Assembly (NCBI GenBank): GCA_027484985.1
Contig: JAIXRW010000018.1
Span: 1 to 64,000, forward strand
From: Rhodobacter sp.
GTDB taxonomy: Bacteria; Pseudomonadota; Alphaproteobacteria; Rhodobacterales; Rhodobacteraceae
Length of the DNA stretch: 64,000 nucleotides
Direction: 5' to 3'
Both the position numbers and the translations under genes were made by a program. The first letter of the stretch is position 1. The number at the start of each line of letters is the position of its first letter. Shown in pieces: positions 17,976 through 26,955 of this stretch. The notes beneath the pieces were generated by a model. That model saw only the letters and a program-made list of their open reading frames with translations, ran no database searches and was not told the DNA's origin.

Positions 17976-18836
17976 TCAGCCCGATCCGGTCAGCGACGCC
18001 TTGAACCGGTCCGCCCAATCCTTGTGCCAGCGCGACAGGGGCGGGCGGTTTTCGGCAATATCCCCCGCCGCCCAGCGGATGCGCTGCGCGTCCAGGTCCC
18101 GCGTCACCTCGTTATCGGGGCACAGGATATAGAAATCCCCCCGCGCCACCGATGCGAACAGGAACGCCACCACCTGTTCCGGCGTCCATGCGCCCGCAGG
18201 CTTTTCGGTCCGCCCCTGCGCCGTCAGGCCAGTAAAGACAAAGCCCGGAATGAACAGCCGCGCCTCGACGCGGCAGCCCTCGCGCCCGCGCAGATCGTGC
18301 TGCAAGGCCTCGGTGAACACCTTCACCCCGGCTTTGGCGATGTTATAGGCCGGATCGCCGGGCGGCGTGGTGATCCCCTGCTTCGATCCGGTATTGAGGA
18401 TCAGCCCCGCCGCACCCCCCGCGATCATGCGCGGGGCAAAGACCTGCGCCCCCCGCACCACGCCCATGAGGTTGACGCCAAGGATACGGTCCCAATTGCC
18501 CTTTGTGTCGAAGATGTCGCTGCCGGGCTGGATGCCCGCATTGTTCATCAGCACATGCACCGCGCCCCAACGGGCATAGACCGCATCGCAGAGCGCCGCC
18601 AAGGCCGCCGCATCCGCCACATCGCAGGCATGGCCACAGGCATCCGCCGCCCCCGCCGCCCCTGCCGCAGCCACCGCCGCCTCCAGCGCATCCCCGCCCA
18701 GATCGACCACGCAAACCCGCATCCCCTGCGCCGCAAGAAACCGCACCGCCGCCAGCCCGATGCCCGAAGCCCCCCCCGTCACCACCGCGACATGGCCCCG
18801 CGCTATGGCGGGGTGGATGTGAACGTCGCCCGCCAA
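17976..18836 (-). CDS. short-chain dehydrogenase/reductase
   Basis: A 286-residue classical SDR with the NAD(P) motif TGGASGIG near 21, NNAG near 94, catalytic Ser (LNTGSKQG near 148) and YNIAK near 164. A TTG start at 18836 is used: the SD-like GAAGGGA lies seven bases upstream, built into the end of the preceding epimerase gene, so translation is probably coupled. No in-frame ATG occurs before the nucleotide-binding motif. Substrate unknown; the pairing with a sugar-type epimerase suggests carbohydrate or polyol oxidation. Confidence 0.83.
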   Translation of the reverse strand: MAGDVHIHPAIARGHVAVVTGGASGIGLAAVRFLAAQGMRVCVVDLGGDALEAAVAAAGAAGAADACGHACDVADAAALAALCDAVYARWGAVHVLMNNAGIQPGSDIFDTKGNWDRILGVNLMGVVRGAQVFAPRMIAGGAAGLILNTGSKQGITTPPGDPAYNIAKAGVKVFTEALQHDLRGREGCRVEARLFIPGFVFTGLTAQGRTEKPAGAWTPEQVVAFLFASVARGDFYILCPDNEVTRDLDAQRIRWAAGDIAENRPPLSRWHKDWADRFKASLTGSG

Positions 18837-18840
18837 ATCC

Positions 18841-19737
18841 TTATCCCTTCACATAATTCCGCCAGTCATGGGCTTCCTTGAAACCCAGAACCTCGCGGAT
18901 CTTGCGGTTCGACAGCGGCGCCTCGTATCCCGGAATGGGCCGCGTGATGGGCGTGTTGGGCGCGTGCCTTTTCAGGAAGGCCTCGGTCGGCTCATGCGCC
19001 GTGATCGTGTCATTCACCGCGTTAAAGACCTGAAAGCCAAGCCCGTCCTTCTCGATGCACAGATGCACGATCTCGCCCAGATCGCGGGCGTCGATATAGC
19101 TCCAGGCATTGCGCTTGCGCAGGGCCGGATCGGCCAGATAGCCGGGGAAATCCCGTGCATATTCATGGGGTTCGATCACGTTCCCGATCCGCAGCGCATA
19201 GACATCGGCGCCGTATCGCATGGCAAAGGCGCGGGCGGTCTTTTCGTTCACCACCTTGGACAGGCCATAGCTGTCCATCGGGTCGGTGTCATAATCCTCG
19301 GTCAGCGGAAATTCGTGGTAATCCTTGTCCCCTTCCGCAAAGCACACGCCATAGGTCGTCTCGGAACTGGCGATGATCACCTTTCGCACGCCCAGCTTCA
19401 GCGCCGCCTCGATCACGTTATAGGTGCTGACCACATTGTCGGCATAGGTCCTGTTGTCGGGCATCATCAGCATCCGCGGGATGGCCGCGAAATGCACCAC
19501 CGCATCGGGGGCCTGCGCGGGGGCACCCTTGGCGAACCCGTCAAACCAGAAATGCGAGGTGAGCGCGTTGAACACCTGCCCGCTATCGGTCACATCGGTG
19601 ATCAGCGTGTTCACGCCCGGATGGTCAAAGGGCTTGAGGTCAAGGTTCAGCACCTCGTGCCCCTTGCCCAGCAGATGCGGCACGGCATGGCGACCGGCCT
19701 TGCCGGTGCCTCCGGTGAATACGATGCGCTTTCCCAT
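18841..19737 (-). CDS. NAD-dependent epimerase/dehydratase (extended SDR)
   Basis: A 298-residue extended SDR with FTGGTGKAGRH at the N terminus (TGGxGxxG), a Ser-Ser-Glu-Thr-Thr-Tyr region near 128, and YGLSK near 160 carrying the catalytic Tyr and Lys. The ATG at 19737 has GGAGGAAG just upstream, so the four residues possible before it are not used. It resembles uronate dehydrogenases and sugar-nucleotide epimerases, but substrate is not determined. It overlaps functionally with the next SDR gene, five bases downstream. Confidence 0.85.
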   Translation of the reverse strand: MGKRIVFTGGTGKAGRHAVPHLLGKGHEVLNLDLKPFDHPGVNTLITDVTDSGQVFNALTSHFWFDGFAKGAPAQAPDAVVHFAAIPRMLMMPDNRTYADNVVSTYNVIEAALKLGVRKVIIASSETTYGVCFAEGDKDYHEFPLTEDYDTDPMDSYGLSKVVNEKTARAFAMRYGADVYALRIGNVIEPHEYARDFPGYLADPALRKRNAWSYIDARDLGEIVHLCIEKDGLGFQVFNAVNDTITAHEPTEAFLKRHAPNTPITRPIPGYEAPLSNRKIREVLGFKEAHDWRNYVKG

Positions 19738-20011
19738 GTCTTCCTCCAACCAGTTCCGCGCGCAACACTATGGCCCGATGCCCCCGCGTCAACCGCCCAA
19801 GCGGCATCTTCGCATTTTGCCCATTTTTGCGGCAGTTTTCACCCCGCCCGCAGCCGCGACATCAGGCCCATGGCGGCGGTTGGGCCGTGCCGCGGCATCT
19901 TTTGCAACATCCCTGCGCCAATCCTGCGAAATCTATCCAAAAGCAGTAGAAAATCTCTTGCGTTGGGGCATCTCGCCCTTAACGTGTGCTTAAGTAAGAC
20001 CGGAGACGCCC

Positions 20012-20212
20012 ATGGACATCGCAAAGATCCGACGCCTCGTAAGCGAATGTTTCCCCGCCGATGAGCGTGATGCCCTGTCACGCGAAACACCCGGAGAGAC
20101 CGAACTGGTCATGCGTGCCTTGCGTTCGCTGTTCGAACGGGAAATGGCCGCAATCACTCCCTCCCGGCAAACCACCAGCGGCGAGACGGCGCGACATGAC
20201 AGGCCGCACTGA
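20012..20212 (+). CDS. small conserved-type hypothetical protein
   Basis: A 66-residue soluble, mostly helical protein (MDIAKIRRLVSECFPADERD...). GGAGA lies nine bases before the ATG. It overlaps the start of the downstream membrane protein gene by 17 bases, so the two are likely co-translated. No family is recognised. Confidence 0.55.
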   Translation: MDIAKIRRLVSECFPADERDALSRETPGETELVMRALRSLFEREMAAITPSRQTTSGETARHDRPH

Positions 20213-20765
20213 CCGGCGGGTGGCGCCAGTCCTGCTGCATCACGCGGGCATCACCGCGGGGGCCTCGGTCCTCTATATCTGGGCCTATTTCCTGACAGTC
20301 GATGTGGTGGCCCCGCTTCAGGCGGCGGCCTTTCCGCATATGGTGATGAGCGTGCTGTTCCTGCCCCATGGCGTGCGCGTGCTGGCCGCGTGGCTTTATG
20401 GCTGGCGCGCGGTGGCCTATCTTCTGCCGGGGGCGCTGCTGTGCAATCTGCATTTCGCAGGCGAAGCCGCGTTTTCTGCCCCCATCCTTGCCGGCACCTT
20501 GGCCAGCCTTGTCGCCGCCCCCATCGCGTTCAGCCTGCTGCATCGGCTGTGGCCCTCGGTGGCAATCGAACCGGGGCGGACGCGGATGCTGACCGTGCTG
20601 GGCACGGGGCTTGCCGCCTCAGTCCTTAACCTCACCGCGCTTCGGCTGGCCTTCGGCCTCGGGCCGATGGAAGGGGCGGTCATCTTCGCCGGCGACAGCG
20701 CGGGTCTTGTCGCCGCGCTTCTGATCGTTTGGGGCGTGCTGCGGCTGTTGCGCCGCAGCGGCTGA
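20196..20765 (+). CDS. integral membrane protein of unknown function
   Basis: A 189-residue protein with five or six hydrophobic helices (for example ASVLYIWAYFLTV, AWLYGWRAVAYLLPGALL, LAGTLASLVAAPIAFSLL, AGLVAALLIVWGVL) and a short basic C terminus. The start at 20196 (MTGRTDRRVAP) places it overlapping the small upstream gene; earlier codons in this frame are antisense-like noise. The layout resembles a bare membrane sensor domain such as MASE-type, with no output domain. Function unknown. Confidence 0.6.
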   Translation: MTGRTDRRVAPVLLHHAGITAGASVLYIWAYFLTVDVVAPLQAAAFPHMVMSVLFLPHGVRVLAAWLYGWRAVAYLLPGALLCNLHFAGEAAFSAPILAGTLASLVAAPIAFSLLHRLWPSVAIEPGRTRMLTVLGTGLAASVLNLTALRLAFGLGPMEGAVIFAGDSAGLVAALLIVWGVLRLLRRSG

Positions 20766-20768
20766 CCC

Positions 20769-22538
20769 TTACAGAAAGAATAACAGCGGCAAAAAGGCCA
20801 AAAGCCCCGCCCCCGGCCCGAAGCCGCCATGGTCGGCCGCAGCATCGGCGCCATCATGCGCGCCGCCATGGCCATCATCGACCCCGTCAGGATGCTGGTT
20901 CGGATGGTCCACATGCGGCACATCCCCAAGGCCCCCGCCACCGGTATCGCCCCCGGGTGCATCCTCCACCGTCTCGGGGCCCGTCAATTCGACCCGCTCG
21001 CCATCGGAAAACCCCTCGATCTCGCGCAGCCCCGCCGCCGTCTTGGCAAAGCTCAGCCGGATCACCTCGTGCGGGTCGTCCATCTGCACCGTGACACCCG
21101 CCCCCTCGACCTTGGGCTCGAACCCCTCGCGCGTGCCGATGGCAAAGCCGCGGCTCTCGTTCGTCTCGTCGATATCGGGATTGTCGGGTATCCCGAACCG
21201 CTCCATCCAGTCGGCCGGCACCTGCGATGTCAGGCTGTCGCCATAGACCGCCTTATAGGTCGTGCCCAACCCCTTGACCGACACGCTGAACTTGCCCGGC
21301 GGGTTGGCATCGGCCGACAGGAACACCACCAGCTTGTCGGCATTCTCGTAGCCATAGGCCCAGACCGGATCGGATGCGTCATTGTCGAGGCTGAATTTCA
21401 GCAGTTTCGCGCCCTTGGTCGCTTCGGCCATCATGTCCAGCACGTCCTGCCCGACGAAATCCTGCGCCTTGCCATGCACATCCGTCACCGAAAGCCGCCC
21501 CGAATGTTGCATGTCCGACCCATAGGTCGCGGCCCCCTCCACCCCGAGCGAGCCGTATTGCGCAAAGGTCTCAAGCATCACGCGGGCATGGGCCGGCCCG
21601 TATTCGCGCTTGCCCAAGGCGTTCTGCCAGAACTGTTCGAACCCGTCATCGGTGCGGTTTTGCATGTCGATATCGGCGCGGTCATGCACATTGCCCAGCT
21701 TGGCCTCGGCCTTCAGGTAATCGGCAATCGCCTCTTCGCGGGTATAAGAGGCCACGTTGTACGACCCCAGAAACAGATGCGGCCCCTCGCCGCCCAGCGC
21801 CTGCGCGTCGTCTTTCCACGCGTCAAGGATCGTGCCAAGTTCCGGCACCACCTTGGCCACCCCCTGCGCGGTAAAGGGAAAACGGTGATGGATCACCAGA
21901 TCGACCTCGGCCAGATGGTCGCCCTGAAATTCAGACCGCACAATCTCGTCCTCGGCCAATGACCGGCCGCTCTGCACCGCGATCTTCACATCCGCGCCCA
22001 GCTTGTTCACCGACGGATCGTTCAGCGCGCGCGAAATCTCGTCCACATAGATATCGGCCACATGGCCATAAGCCACCGCATCGGCAGGTGATCCGCCAAA
22101 GGCGAAATACCATTCATTCCCGATCTCGAGTTGCAGCGCCTTGGGCAGCGGCCCGTAATGGCCCGCCAGCAGCTTGCCCATGAAACCGCGAATGTCCGAC
22201 CGCAATGTCGCGTCCTGACCTTCGTAGCGCGCCGTCGGCAGGATCACCGACATCTCGGCGTCATGGCCCCGCGCGATCTCGAACATATCGGCCAGTCCGG
22301 GCCGCTTCATCGCCGGGTTGAACAGCCCGTCAAAGTTGAGCCCGTATTTCTCGGGCGATTTCTCGGCCAGCGCCCCGCCCGGCCACCCGATCATGCCGAC
22401 CTCGTCGCCGGCAATCTGGTCTATGAAACGGTCCACCGATTTGAAACCGCTATAGGCATATCCGAATTCGGATTCAGTCACAGGCAAGCTTTGCTGCACC
22501 TGTTCGAGACGTCCTGCCTCGATCGCCAGAGCACCCAT
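20769..22538 (-). CDS. putative clan GH-A glycoside hydrolase-like protein with His/Asp/Gly-rich tail
   Basis: A 589-residue protein of uncertain family. LQLEIGNEWYFAF near residue 135 resembles the beta-4 strand acid/base motif (GNE) of clan GH-A TIM-barrel glycosidases, and a beta-sandwich-like region follows the barrel. No signal peptide is seen. The last 60 residues are a Gly/Asp/His-rich linker (DTGGGGLGDVPHVDHPNQH...) ending in a hydrophobic stretch, GLLAFLPLLFFL, with no basic residues after it. The ATG at 22538 has GAGG nine bases upstream; a GTG at 22568 is less likely. It may be an exported or surface glycan-acting protein; specificity is unknown. Confidence 0.55.
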   Translation of the reverse strand: MGALAIEAGRLEQVQQSLPVTESEFGYAYSGFKSVDRFIDQIAGDEVGMIGWPGGALAEKSPEKYGLNFDGLFNPAMKRPGLADMFEIARGHDAEMSVILPTARYEGQDATLRSDIRGFMGKLLAGHYGPLPKALQLEIGNEWYFAFGGSPADAVAYGHVADIYVDEISRALNDPSVNKLGADVKIAVQSGRSLAEDEIVRSEFQGDHLAEVDLVIHHRFPFTAQGVAKVVPELGTILDAWKDDAQALGGEGPHLFLGSYNVASYTREEAIADYLKAEAKLGNVHDRADIDMQNRTDDGFEQFWQNALGKREYGPAHARVMLETFAQYGSLGVEGAATYGSDMQHSGRLSVTDVHGKAQDFVGQDVLDMMAEATKGAKLLKFSLDNDASDPVWAYGYENADKLVVFLSADANPPGKFSVSVKGLGTTYKAVYGDSLTSQVPADWMERFGIPDNPDIDETNESRGFAIGTREGFEPKVEGAGVTVQMDDPHEVIRLSFAKTAAGLREIEGFSDGERVELTGPETVEDAPGGDTGGGGLGDVPHVDHPNQHPDGVDDGHGGAHDGADAAADHGGFGPGAGLLAFLPLLFFL

Positions 22539-22846
22539 TTGGCACCTCGTCAAGCGGCAGGCCCCCACGGCATGCCCTCGGTGGTGTCAGTGCGAATAAT
22601 GTGCCCGCTCCGGTTGTCCGGCCCATCGGTCGGGGTCACGCCCCGACCTAGGGATTGCACGGCGGGCAGGCGGGGCCAGCCGCCCCAGCCATTGGGATGG
22701 CGCGCCCCCGCGCCCATACCGACGACAGCCACACCACAGGTCGCAAACGGAACAGACCGGCCCTGCAACCTGCGGTTCCATCCCCGCGCAACGCACAATG
22801 CCGCAGCGCGGCGACGGGCGGTTATCGGGCGGTTCGGGGGCAGGCC
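22539..22846. promoter_or_regulatory. 308-base divergent intergenic region with an inverted repeat
   Basis: This gap separates two divergent genes, so it should hold promoters for both. GGTCGGGG-TCACG-CCCCGACC at 22628-22648 is a perfect 8-bp inverted repeat that could be an operator. No other feature is recognised. Confidence 0.4.
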
Positions 22847-23950
22847 ATGAAGATCACACGACTGGAAACCTTCGGCACGGCAGACCTTGCCTTCGTGCGC
22901 GCCACCACCGAAACCGGCGCGCAGGGCTGGGGGCAGGTGTCAACCTATATGGCCGATATCACGGCGCAGGTGTTCCACCGCCAGATCGCCCCCCATGCGC
23001 TGGGCACCGATGCCACCGACTTTGCCGATACGCTGAACCTGATCTACGAACGCGAACACAAATTCCCCGGCTCGTATCTGCGCCGCGCCATGGCGGGGCT
23101 CGATACCGCGCTGTGGGATCTGAACGGCAAGTTGCAGGGCAAGCCTGTGGCCACCCTGCTGGGCGGCAGCCCCGGGCGCATCCGCGCCTATGCTTCGTCG
23201 ATGAAGCGCGACATCACCCCGCAGGACGAAGCCGCCCGCTTCGTGAAACTGCGCGACGATTGCGGCTTTACCGCCTTCAAATGGCGCGTGGGGCGCGAAT
23301 GTGGCCGCGACCAGGACGAATGGCCCGGCCGCACGGATGCGGTGATCCCCACCGTCGCCCGCGCCCTTGGCGACGGGATCGACAAGCTGGTCGATGCCAA
23401 TTCCTGCTATTCCCCCGCCCGCGCCATCAAGGTGGGCCGCATGCTCGAAGACAACGGCATCGCCCATTTCGAGGAACCCTGCCCCTATTGGGATTACGAC
23501 GCCACCGCCGAGGTGCGCGCCGCCCTCGCGCTTGATGTGACGGGCGGCGAACAGGATTGCGAATATTCCAGCTGGCAGCTCATGCTCGACCGCGGCTCGG
23601 TCGATATCGTCCAGCCCGATGTGATGTATATGGGCGGCATCCACCGCACGCTGCATGTGGCCCGCATGGCCGAACGGGTCGGCCTTCCGGTCACGCCCCA
23701 TGCCGCCAATCTGGGGCTGGTGACGATCTGCACCATGCACCTTTTGCGCGCCATTCCCAATGCCGGCAAATATCTGGAATTTTCCATCGAAGGCGCCGAC
23801 TACTACCCGTGGCAGCAGGGCCTGTTCCTGAACGATCCCTACCGGATCGAGGATGGCCACGCCACCGTGACCGACGCGCCGGGCTGGGGGGTCGAGATCA
23901 ACCCCGACTGGCTGTCACGCGCCGAATACCGCGTGTCAGAACTGGGCTAA
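22847..23950 (+). CDS. mandelate racemase/muconate lactonizing enzyme family protein
   Basis: A 367-residue enolase-superfamily enzyme. It has the N-terminal capping domain and a barrel with metal ligands in LVDANS, FEEPCP and TGGEQD, and a late VTPHAAN histidine segment of the kind used as base in the mandelate racemase subgroup. These enzymes remove a proton next to a carboxylate, usually in acid-sugar dehydration or racemisation. The ATG at 22847 matches the family start (MKITRLETF). Substrate unknown, but acid sugars are likely and would fit the divergent glycosidase-like gene. It is the last intact chromosomal gene before the island. Confidence 0.87.
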   Translation: MKITRLETFGTADLAFVRATTETGAQGWGQVSTYMADITAQVFHRQIAPHALGTDATDFADTLNLIYEREHKFPGSYLRRAMAGLDTALWDLNGKLQGKPVATLLGGSPGRIRAYASSMKRDITPQDEAARFVKLRDDCGFTAFKWRVGRECGRDQDEWPGRTDAVIPTVARALGDGIDKLVDANSCYSPARAIKVGRMLEDNGIAHFEEPCPYWDYDATAEVRAALALDVTGGEQDCEYSSWQLMLDRGSVDIVQPDVMYMGGIHRTLHVARMAERVGLPVTPHAANLGLVTICTMHLLRAIPNAGKYLEFSIEGADYYPWQQGLFLNDPYRIEDGHATVTDAPGWGVEINPDWLSRAEYRVSELG

Positions 23951-23976
23951 GCCGCCCTCGCCCCGCGGCGCGCGGG

Positions 23977-24444
23977 TCAGCACGGCAAAGACCAGATGCG
24001 CCCAAATCGCCGCACGGCCGCGAAACCGCCGCGCCAGCGCCGGCGCGTCAGCACATTCAAGCCGCCCGCCACCACCCCCTCAACCACCAGCCCCGCTATC
24101 GCCGCCAACCCAAGGGCATCATGCGACCCCTGCACCATCGGGTTGCGGGCCGTGGCGGGGTTGGCCTCCATCAGAAATGGGTCGAACAGCGGCATCGCCC
24201 CCGCCTGCGACCGCAGCCCTTTTTCCCGACAAAAACCTGATCCCGCGCTTGCAACGGCGCAGCCACCACCGCATCGGCACCCATCGCATCGCAAAGCCCC
24301 GCGCATATGCCATCCAGCACCCGATCGCGCGCCAGCACGGCAGCCTGCATGCGGCGCACCACATCCATCCGCCCGCGCCGCAGCCCTATGCCGTGATCGC
24401 CACCCATCCCTGCCGGTCCGCACCCGCACCGAACATCGGCGCCA
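23977..24444 (-). pseudogene. possible degraded coding remnant left of the island
   Basis: On the minus strand coding-like segments appear in two frames: one includes VVRRMQAAVLARDRVLDGICAGLCDAMGADAVVAAPLQ (about 24370-24255) and another includes PLFDPFLMEANPATARNP...VVEGVVAGG (about 24195-24050), with stops between. This suggests a frameshifted old gene downstream of the original tRNA-Cys. No family is recognised, and GC-rich sequence can produce coding-like frames by chance. Confidence 0.25.
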
Positions 24445-24469
24445 TGCCCGTGGAAAATCTGGAAAACTC

Positions 24470-24486
24470 TGGAGGCGGGTATCGGA
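24470..24486. repeat. attachment site, left copy (duplicated tRNA-Cys 3' end)
   Basis: TGGAGGCGGGTATCGGA here is identical to 39315-39331, the 3' end of tRNA-Cys. The integrase gene starts about 150 bases inside this copy. The repeat marks the left boundary of the island, and the sequence just after it forms GCGGGT-ATCGG-ACCCGC. Confidence 0.88.
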
Positions 24487-24612
24487 CCCGCAGCCAAAAT
24501 GCAACCCGTAGCAGGCAGTCTCACAAAAGAAAAATAGCCCAACTTTTCTCGACCGTTAAACCTCTTCTATGTTGCAAAGCGTTGCTTCGCTTCGCTTGGC
24601 ATCCTATATTTT

Positions 24613-24632
24613 ATGGCGGGTAGTATGGCGGG
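24613..24632. repeat. possible integrase arm-type site, left
   Basis: Two tandem ATGGCGGG motifs occur at 24613-24620 and 24625-24632, spaced 12 bases start to start, immediately before the integrase start codon. A close match (ATGGCGGG then TTGGCGGA, same spacing) occurs at 39240-39259 near the other end. Repeats of this kind near both ends fit integrase arm or excisionase binding sites. Confidence 0.45.
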
Positions 24633-25946
24633 ATGATTTGTCGGATGCCGAGGCGTGCAAAAGAACTGACCCCTATCGAGATCAAACGACTAGGAGAAGG
24701 GGTGCACGCTGTCGGGGGCGTTCCCGGCCTTCATATTCAAGTCACGTCCGGCGCTGGAAAATCGTGGCTTTTGAGAACCGTTGTCGGCACCAAGCGCCGC
24801 GAAATCGGTCTGGGATCGTATCCGGAAGTCGGCCTCGGTGCAGCCCGGTCTGCGGCAGCCGAAATGCGTGACCAAATCCGCCGTGGGATCGATCCTGTGG
24901 AGCAACGCAAGGCTGTGCGCGCCGAACTCGTCGTTGCGCAAAGGCGTGGCCTTTTGTTTTCGGCTGCGGTGGACCTCTTTGAACCGGTTAAGGCTATCGA
25001 ACTCTCGGAAGGCAAGTACCGCGATCATTGGCGCGACAGCTTGGACAAATACGCGGTCCCCGTGCTCGGCTCGATGTTAGTGCAGGACATCACGTTGCAG
25101 GACATCCTCTTGGTTCTTGAGCCGATCTGGGTGTCGAAGCACCCTACCGCTGACAAGCTGCGGCGGAAGATCAACGAGGTGTTGGACTTCTGTACGGTCA
25201 AGGGACACCGCACCGGCCCGAACCCGGCTCGCTGGGAGGGCAACCTGTCTCACGTGCTCGGCTCGAAAGCCGGAAGCGTCAGTGATGACCACTTCCCGGC
25301 GCTCCAGTTGCAAGACCTGCCAAGGTTCTGGGCAGCCCTCAGCACCCGGCAAGGCATGGGAGCTGCTGCGCTGCGGTTTCAGACACTGACCGCTGCTCGG
25401 GCGGGCGCTGTGAGGTTCATGACATGGGACGAAATCGATCTGGACGCGAGACTGTGGACGGTTCAGCCGGGGCGTCAGGCGTCAAAGATCAAGGTAAAGG
25501 ATGATCCGGGCCGCGTGCCTTTGACTGATGAACTGGTGACCTTGCTCAAGTCCCTGCCGCGACAGCCGGACAACGATCTGGTCTTCTGGGCTCCAAGGGG
25601 CGGCGCTCTCTCTGACGCAGTGATGGGCAAGCTGATGAGGACCATGCACAACGCCGACGTGAAGGCGGGCAACAAAGGCTTCATCGATGCCAAGTCAAAG
25701 GAAGTCGCTGTGCCCCACGGCACACGCAGTTCCTTCAAAAATTGGTCTGTCGAGAAGACGAACTACGAATGGCAGCTTTCCGAAGCGGCGCTGTGGCATC
25801 GGCTGGGCGGGAAAGTCGAAACCTCCTACGCCCGCACAGACATGATCGAACGTCGTCGGCAGATGATGGAAGATTGGGGACGCTTCGTTCGGGGAGAACA
25901 GGCTCAGAGCGTCGGCAATATCATCAAGCTGGCAGGTAAGGCATGA
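24633..25946 (+). CDS. tyrosine recombinase/integrase with DUF4102 N terminus (P4 type)
   Basis: A 437-residue integrase that inserts the island at tRNA-Cys. The N-terminal DUF4102 arm-binding domain is followed by a SAM-like core-binding domain and the catalytic domain. Catalytic residues visible are R256 (TAARAG), H362 and R365 (HGTR), and Y399 (VETSYAR). The ATG at 24633 or the ATG at 24645 (MPRRAKELTP) are both possible starts. Its stop overlaps the next gene's ATG, so the two are coupled. It points inward from the left attachment site. All catalytic residues are present, so it may be active. Confidence 0.93.
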   Translation: MICRMPRRAKELTPIEIKRLGEGVHAVGGVPGLHIQVTSGAGKSWLLRTVVGTKRREIGLGSYPEVGLGAARSAAAEMRDQIRRGIDPVEQRKAVRAELVVAQRRGLLFSAAVDLFEPVKAIELSEGKYRDHWRDSLDKYAVPVLGSMLVQDITLQDILLVLEPIWVSKHPTADKLRRKINEVLDFCTVKGHRTGPNPARWEGNLSHVLGSKAGSVSDDHFPALQLQDLPRFWAALSTRQGMGAAALRFQTLTAARAGAVRFMTWDEIDLDARLWTVQPGRQASKIKVKDDPGRVPLTDELVTLLKSLPRQPDNDLVFWAPRGGALSDAVMGKLMRTMHNADVKAGNKGFIDAKSKEVAVPHGTRSSFKNWSVEKTNYEWQLSEAALWHRLGGKVETSYARTDMIERRRQMMEDWGRFVRGEQAQSVGNIIKLAGKA

Positions 25947-26623
25947 CCGATTGGGGCCTGCCAGATTGGCGCGATCCATCCACGTATGGAGACACAGCTG
26001 CGTGGAGCGATTTGCGTTGGCGGTGGGAATTTCAGCGGCGGCGTGGTGATTTGATGCGTGACTTTGAGCAGTATGCGCCGCAGGCTGCGGCGCTTCGGAA
26101 TGCAGATTTCGTGGAACTTGGCTTGACCGAAGTGCAGGCTCAGATCGCCAATGAGGGCTTTACCACTGCGCCCTTTGGCGGGCAGCCGTACGGATATGAA
26201 GGCATTCCCAACCCGCGTATTTCAGCCCTGCCCGACACCTTTCTAGAATTCATTTCAACGAACCGACCCAGCGGCGGCCTGCATCCTTACTATGCCGAGG
26301 ATGGCGTTCCGGCCTATCCAGACGGGGTGCAGTTTATGCCGGACCAAGCCGTTTGGGTTTTCGACCTGAACCGCGAGATTGACCCGCAACTTGCGACGGC
26401 ACGGGAACAGCTTGCCAAGCTGCAAGCTGAACAAGCCAAGATTAAAAGGGCGAAAGATCATAAGGCGAAGTGGTTGACATATCTGCGTGTTCTGGATGCG
26501 AGAGAGGCTGGTGCAAGCCTGACGGAAATTGCGGCCATCTTGCCCGACAGCCATGGAAGGCGGGACGCGCAGACCGTGCATAACGTCATCGATCAGGCAA
26601 CCAACGTGCAGTTCAGGAAATAG
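25943..26623 (+). CDS. DUF6499-like regulator-type protein
   Basis: A 226-residue protein. Its N terminus (DWRDPSTYGD...WSDLRWRWEFQRRRGDL) matches the conserved DW-RDP-Y...WEF-RR pattern of the DUF6499 'transcriptional regulator-like' domain common on rhizobial and rhodobacterial mobile elements. Residues about 145-175 are a coiled coil, and the last 45 residues (AREAGASLTEIAAILPD...AQTVHNVI) look like a helix-turn-helix. It overlaps the integrase stop by four bases, suggesting a role in controlling integration or excision. That role is inferred. Confidence 0.65.
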   Translation: MTDWGLPDWRDPSTYGDTAAWSDLRWRWEFQRRRGDLMRDFEQYAPQAAALRNADFVELGLTEVQAQIANEGFTTAPFGGQPYGYEGIPNPRISALPDTFLEFISTNRPSGGLHPYYAEDGVPAYPDGVQFMPDQAVWVFDLNREIDPQLATAREQLAKLQAEQAKIKRAKDHKAKWLTYLRVLDAREAGASLTEIAAILPDSHGRRDAQTVHNVIDQATNVQFRK

Positions 26624-26642
26624 GGTCGTCCTATTTCCTGAA
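26612..26642 (+). terminator. hairpin at the end of the integrase operon
   Basis: TTCAGGAAATAGG (26612-26624) and CCTATTTCCTGAA (26630-26642) form a perfect 13-bp stem with a five-base loop. The stop codon of the upstream gene is inside the left arm. There is no long U-run after it, so termination efficiency is uncertain. Confidence 0.55.
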
Positions 26643-26702
26643 TGTTTCGGCCCGACACGGTGCGACACGATGCACACCATCAACACCTGATGGAGCGTCA
26701 GC

Positions 26703-26879
26703 ATGAACGAAACCTACCTCACCGATGCCCAGCTCGCCGCGCGTTATGGCGTCCACCGTACGACCCTGTGGCGTTGGGCCAAGACTGATCCGGCTTTTCC
26801 GAAGCCGGTTTCGCTGTCTCCGGGCTGCACACGGTGGAAGCTTTCCGCGATTGAAGACTGGGAAATGCAGCGCGGCTAG
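26703..26879 (+). CDS. AlpA-family phage regulatory / excisionase-like protein
   Basis: A 58-residue protein with a single MerR-like helix-turn-helix: YLTDAQLAARYGVHRTTLWRW, then FPKPVSLSPGCTRWKLSAIEDWEMQR. This is the AlpA/excisionase pattern, where the protein turns on integrase or helps excision. GGAG lies eight bases before the ATG. It stands just downstream of the integrase operon, a normal place for it on such islands. Confidence 0.85.
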   Translation: MNETYLTDAQLAARYGVHRTTLWRWAKTDPAFPKPVSLSPGCTRWKLSAIEDWEMQRG

Positions 26880-26955
26880 TCCGCGCAACAACGGCAAAGT
26901 CGGCTAGGGCCGATCTGAACTGGCCCATCCCACAAATCGCAGGAGTATCATTTCC

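Noticed and set aside
24475-24491. The GCGGGT-ATCGG-ACCCGC hairpin as a terminator
   Set aside because: Most of it is the tRNA-Cys 3' sequence repeated at the island end, and it is short with no U-run.
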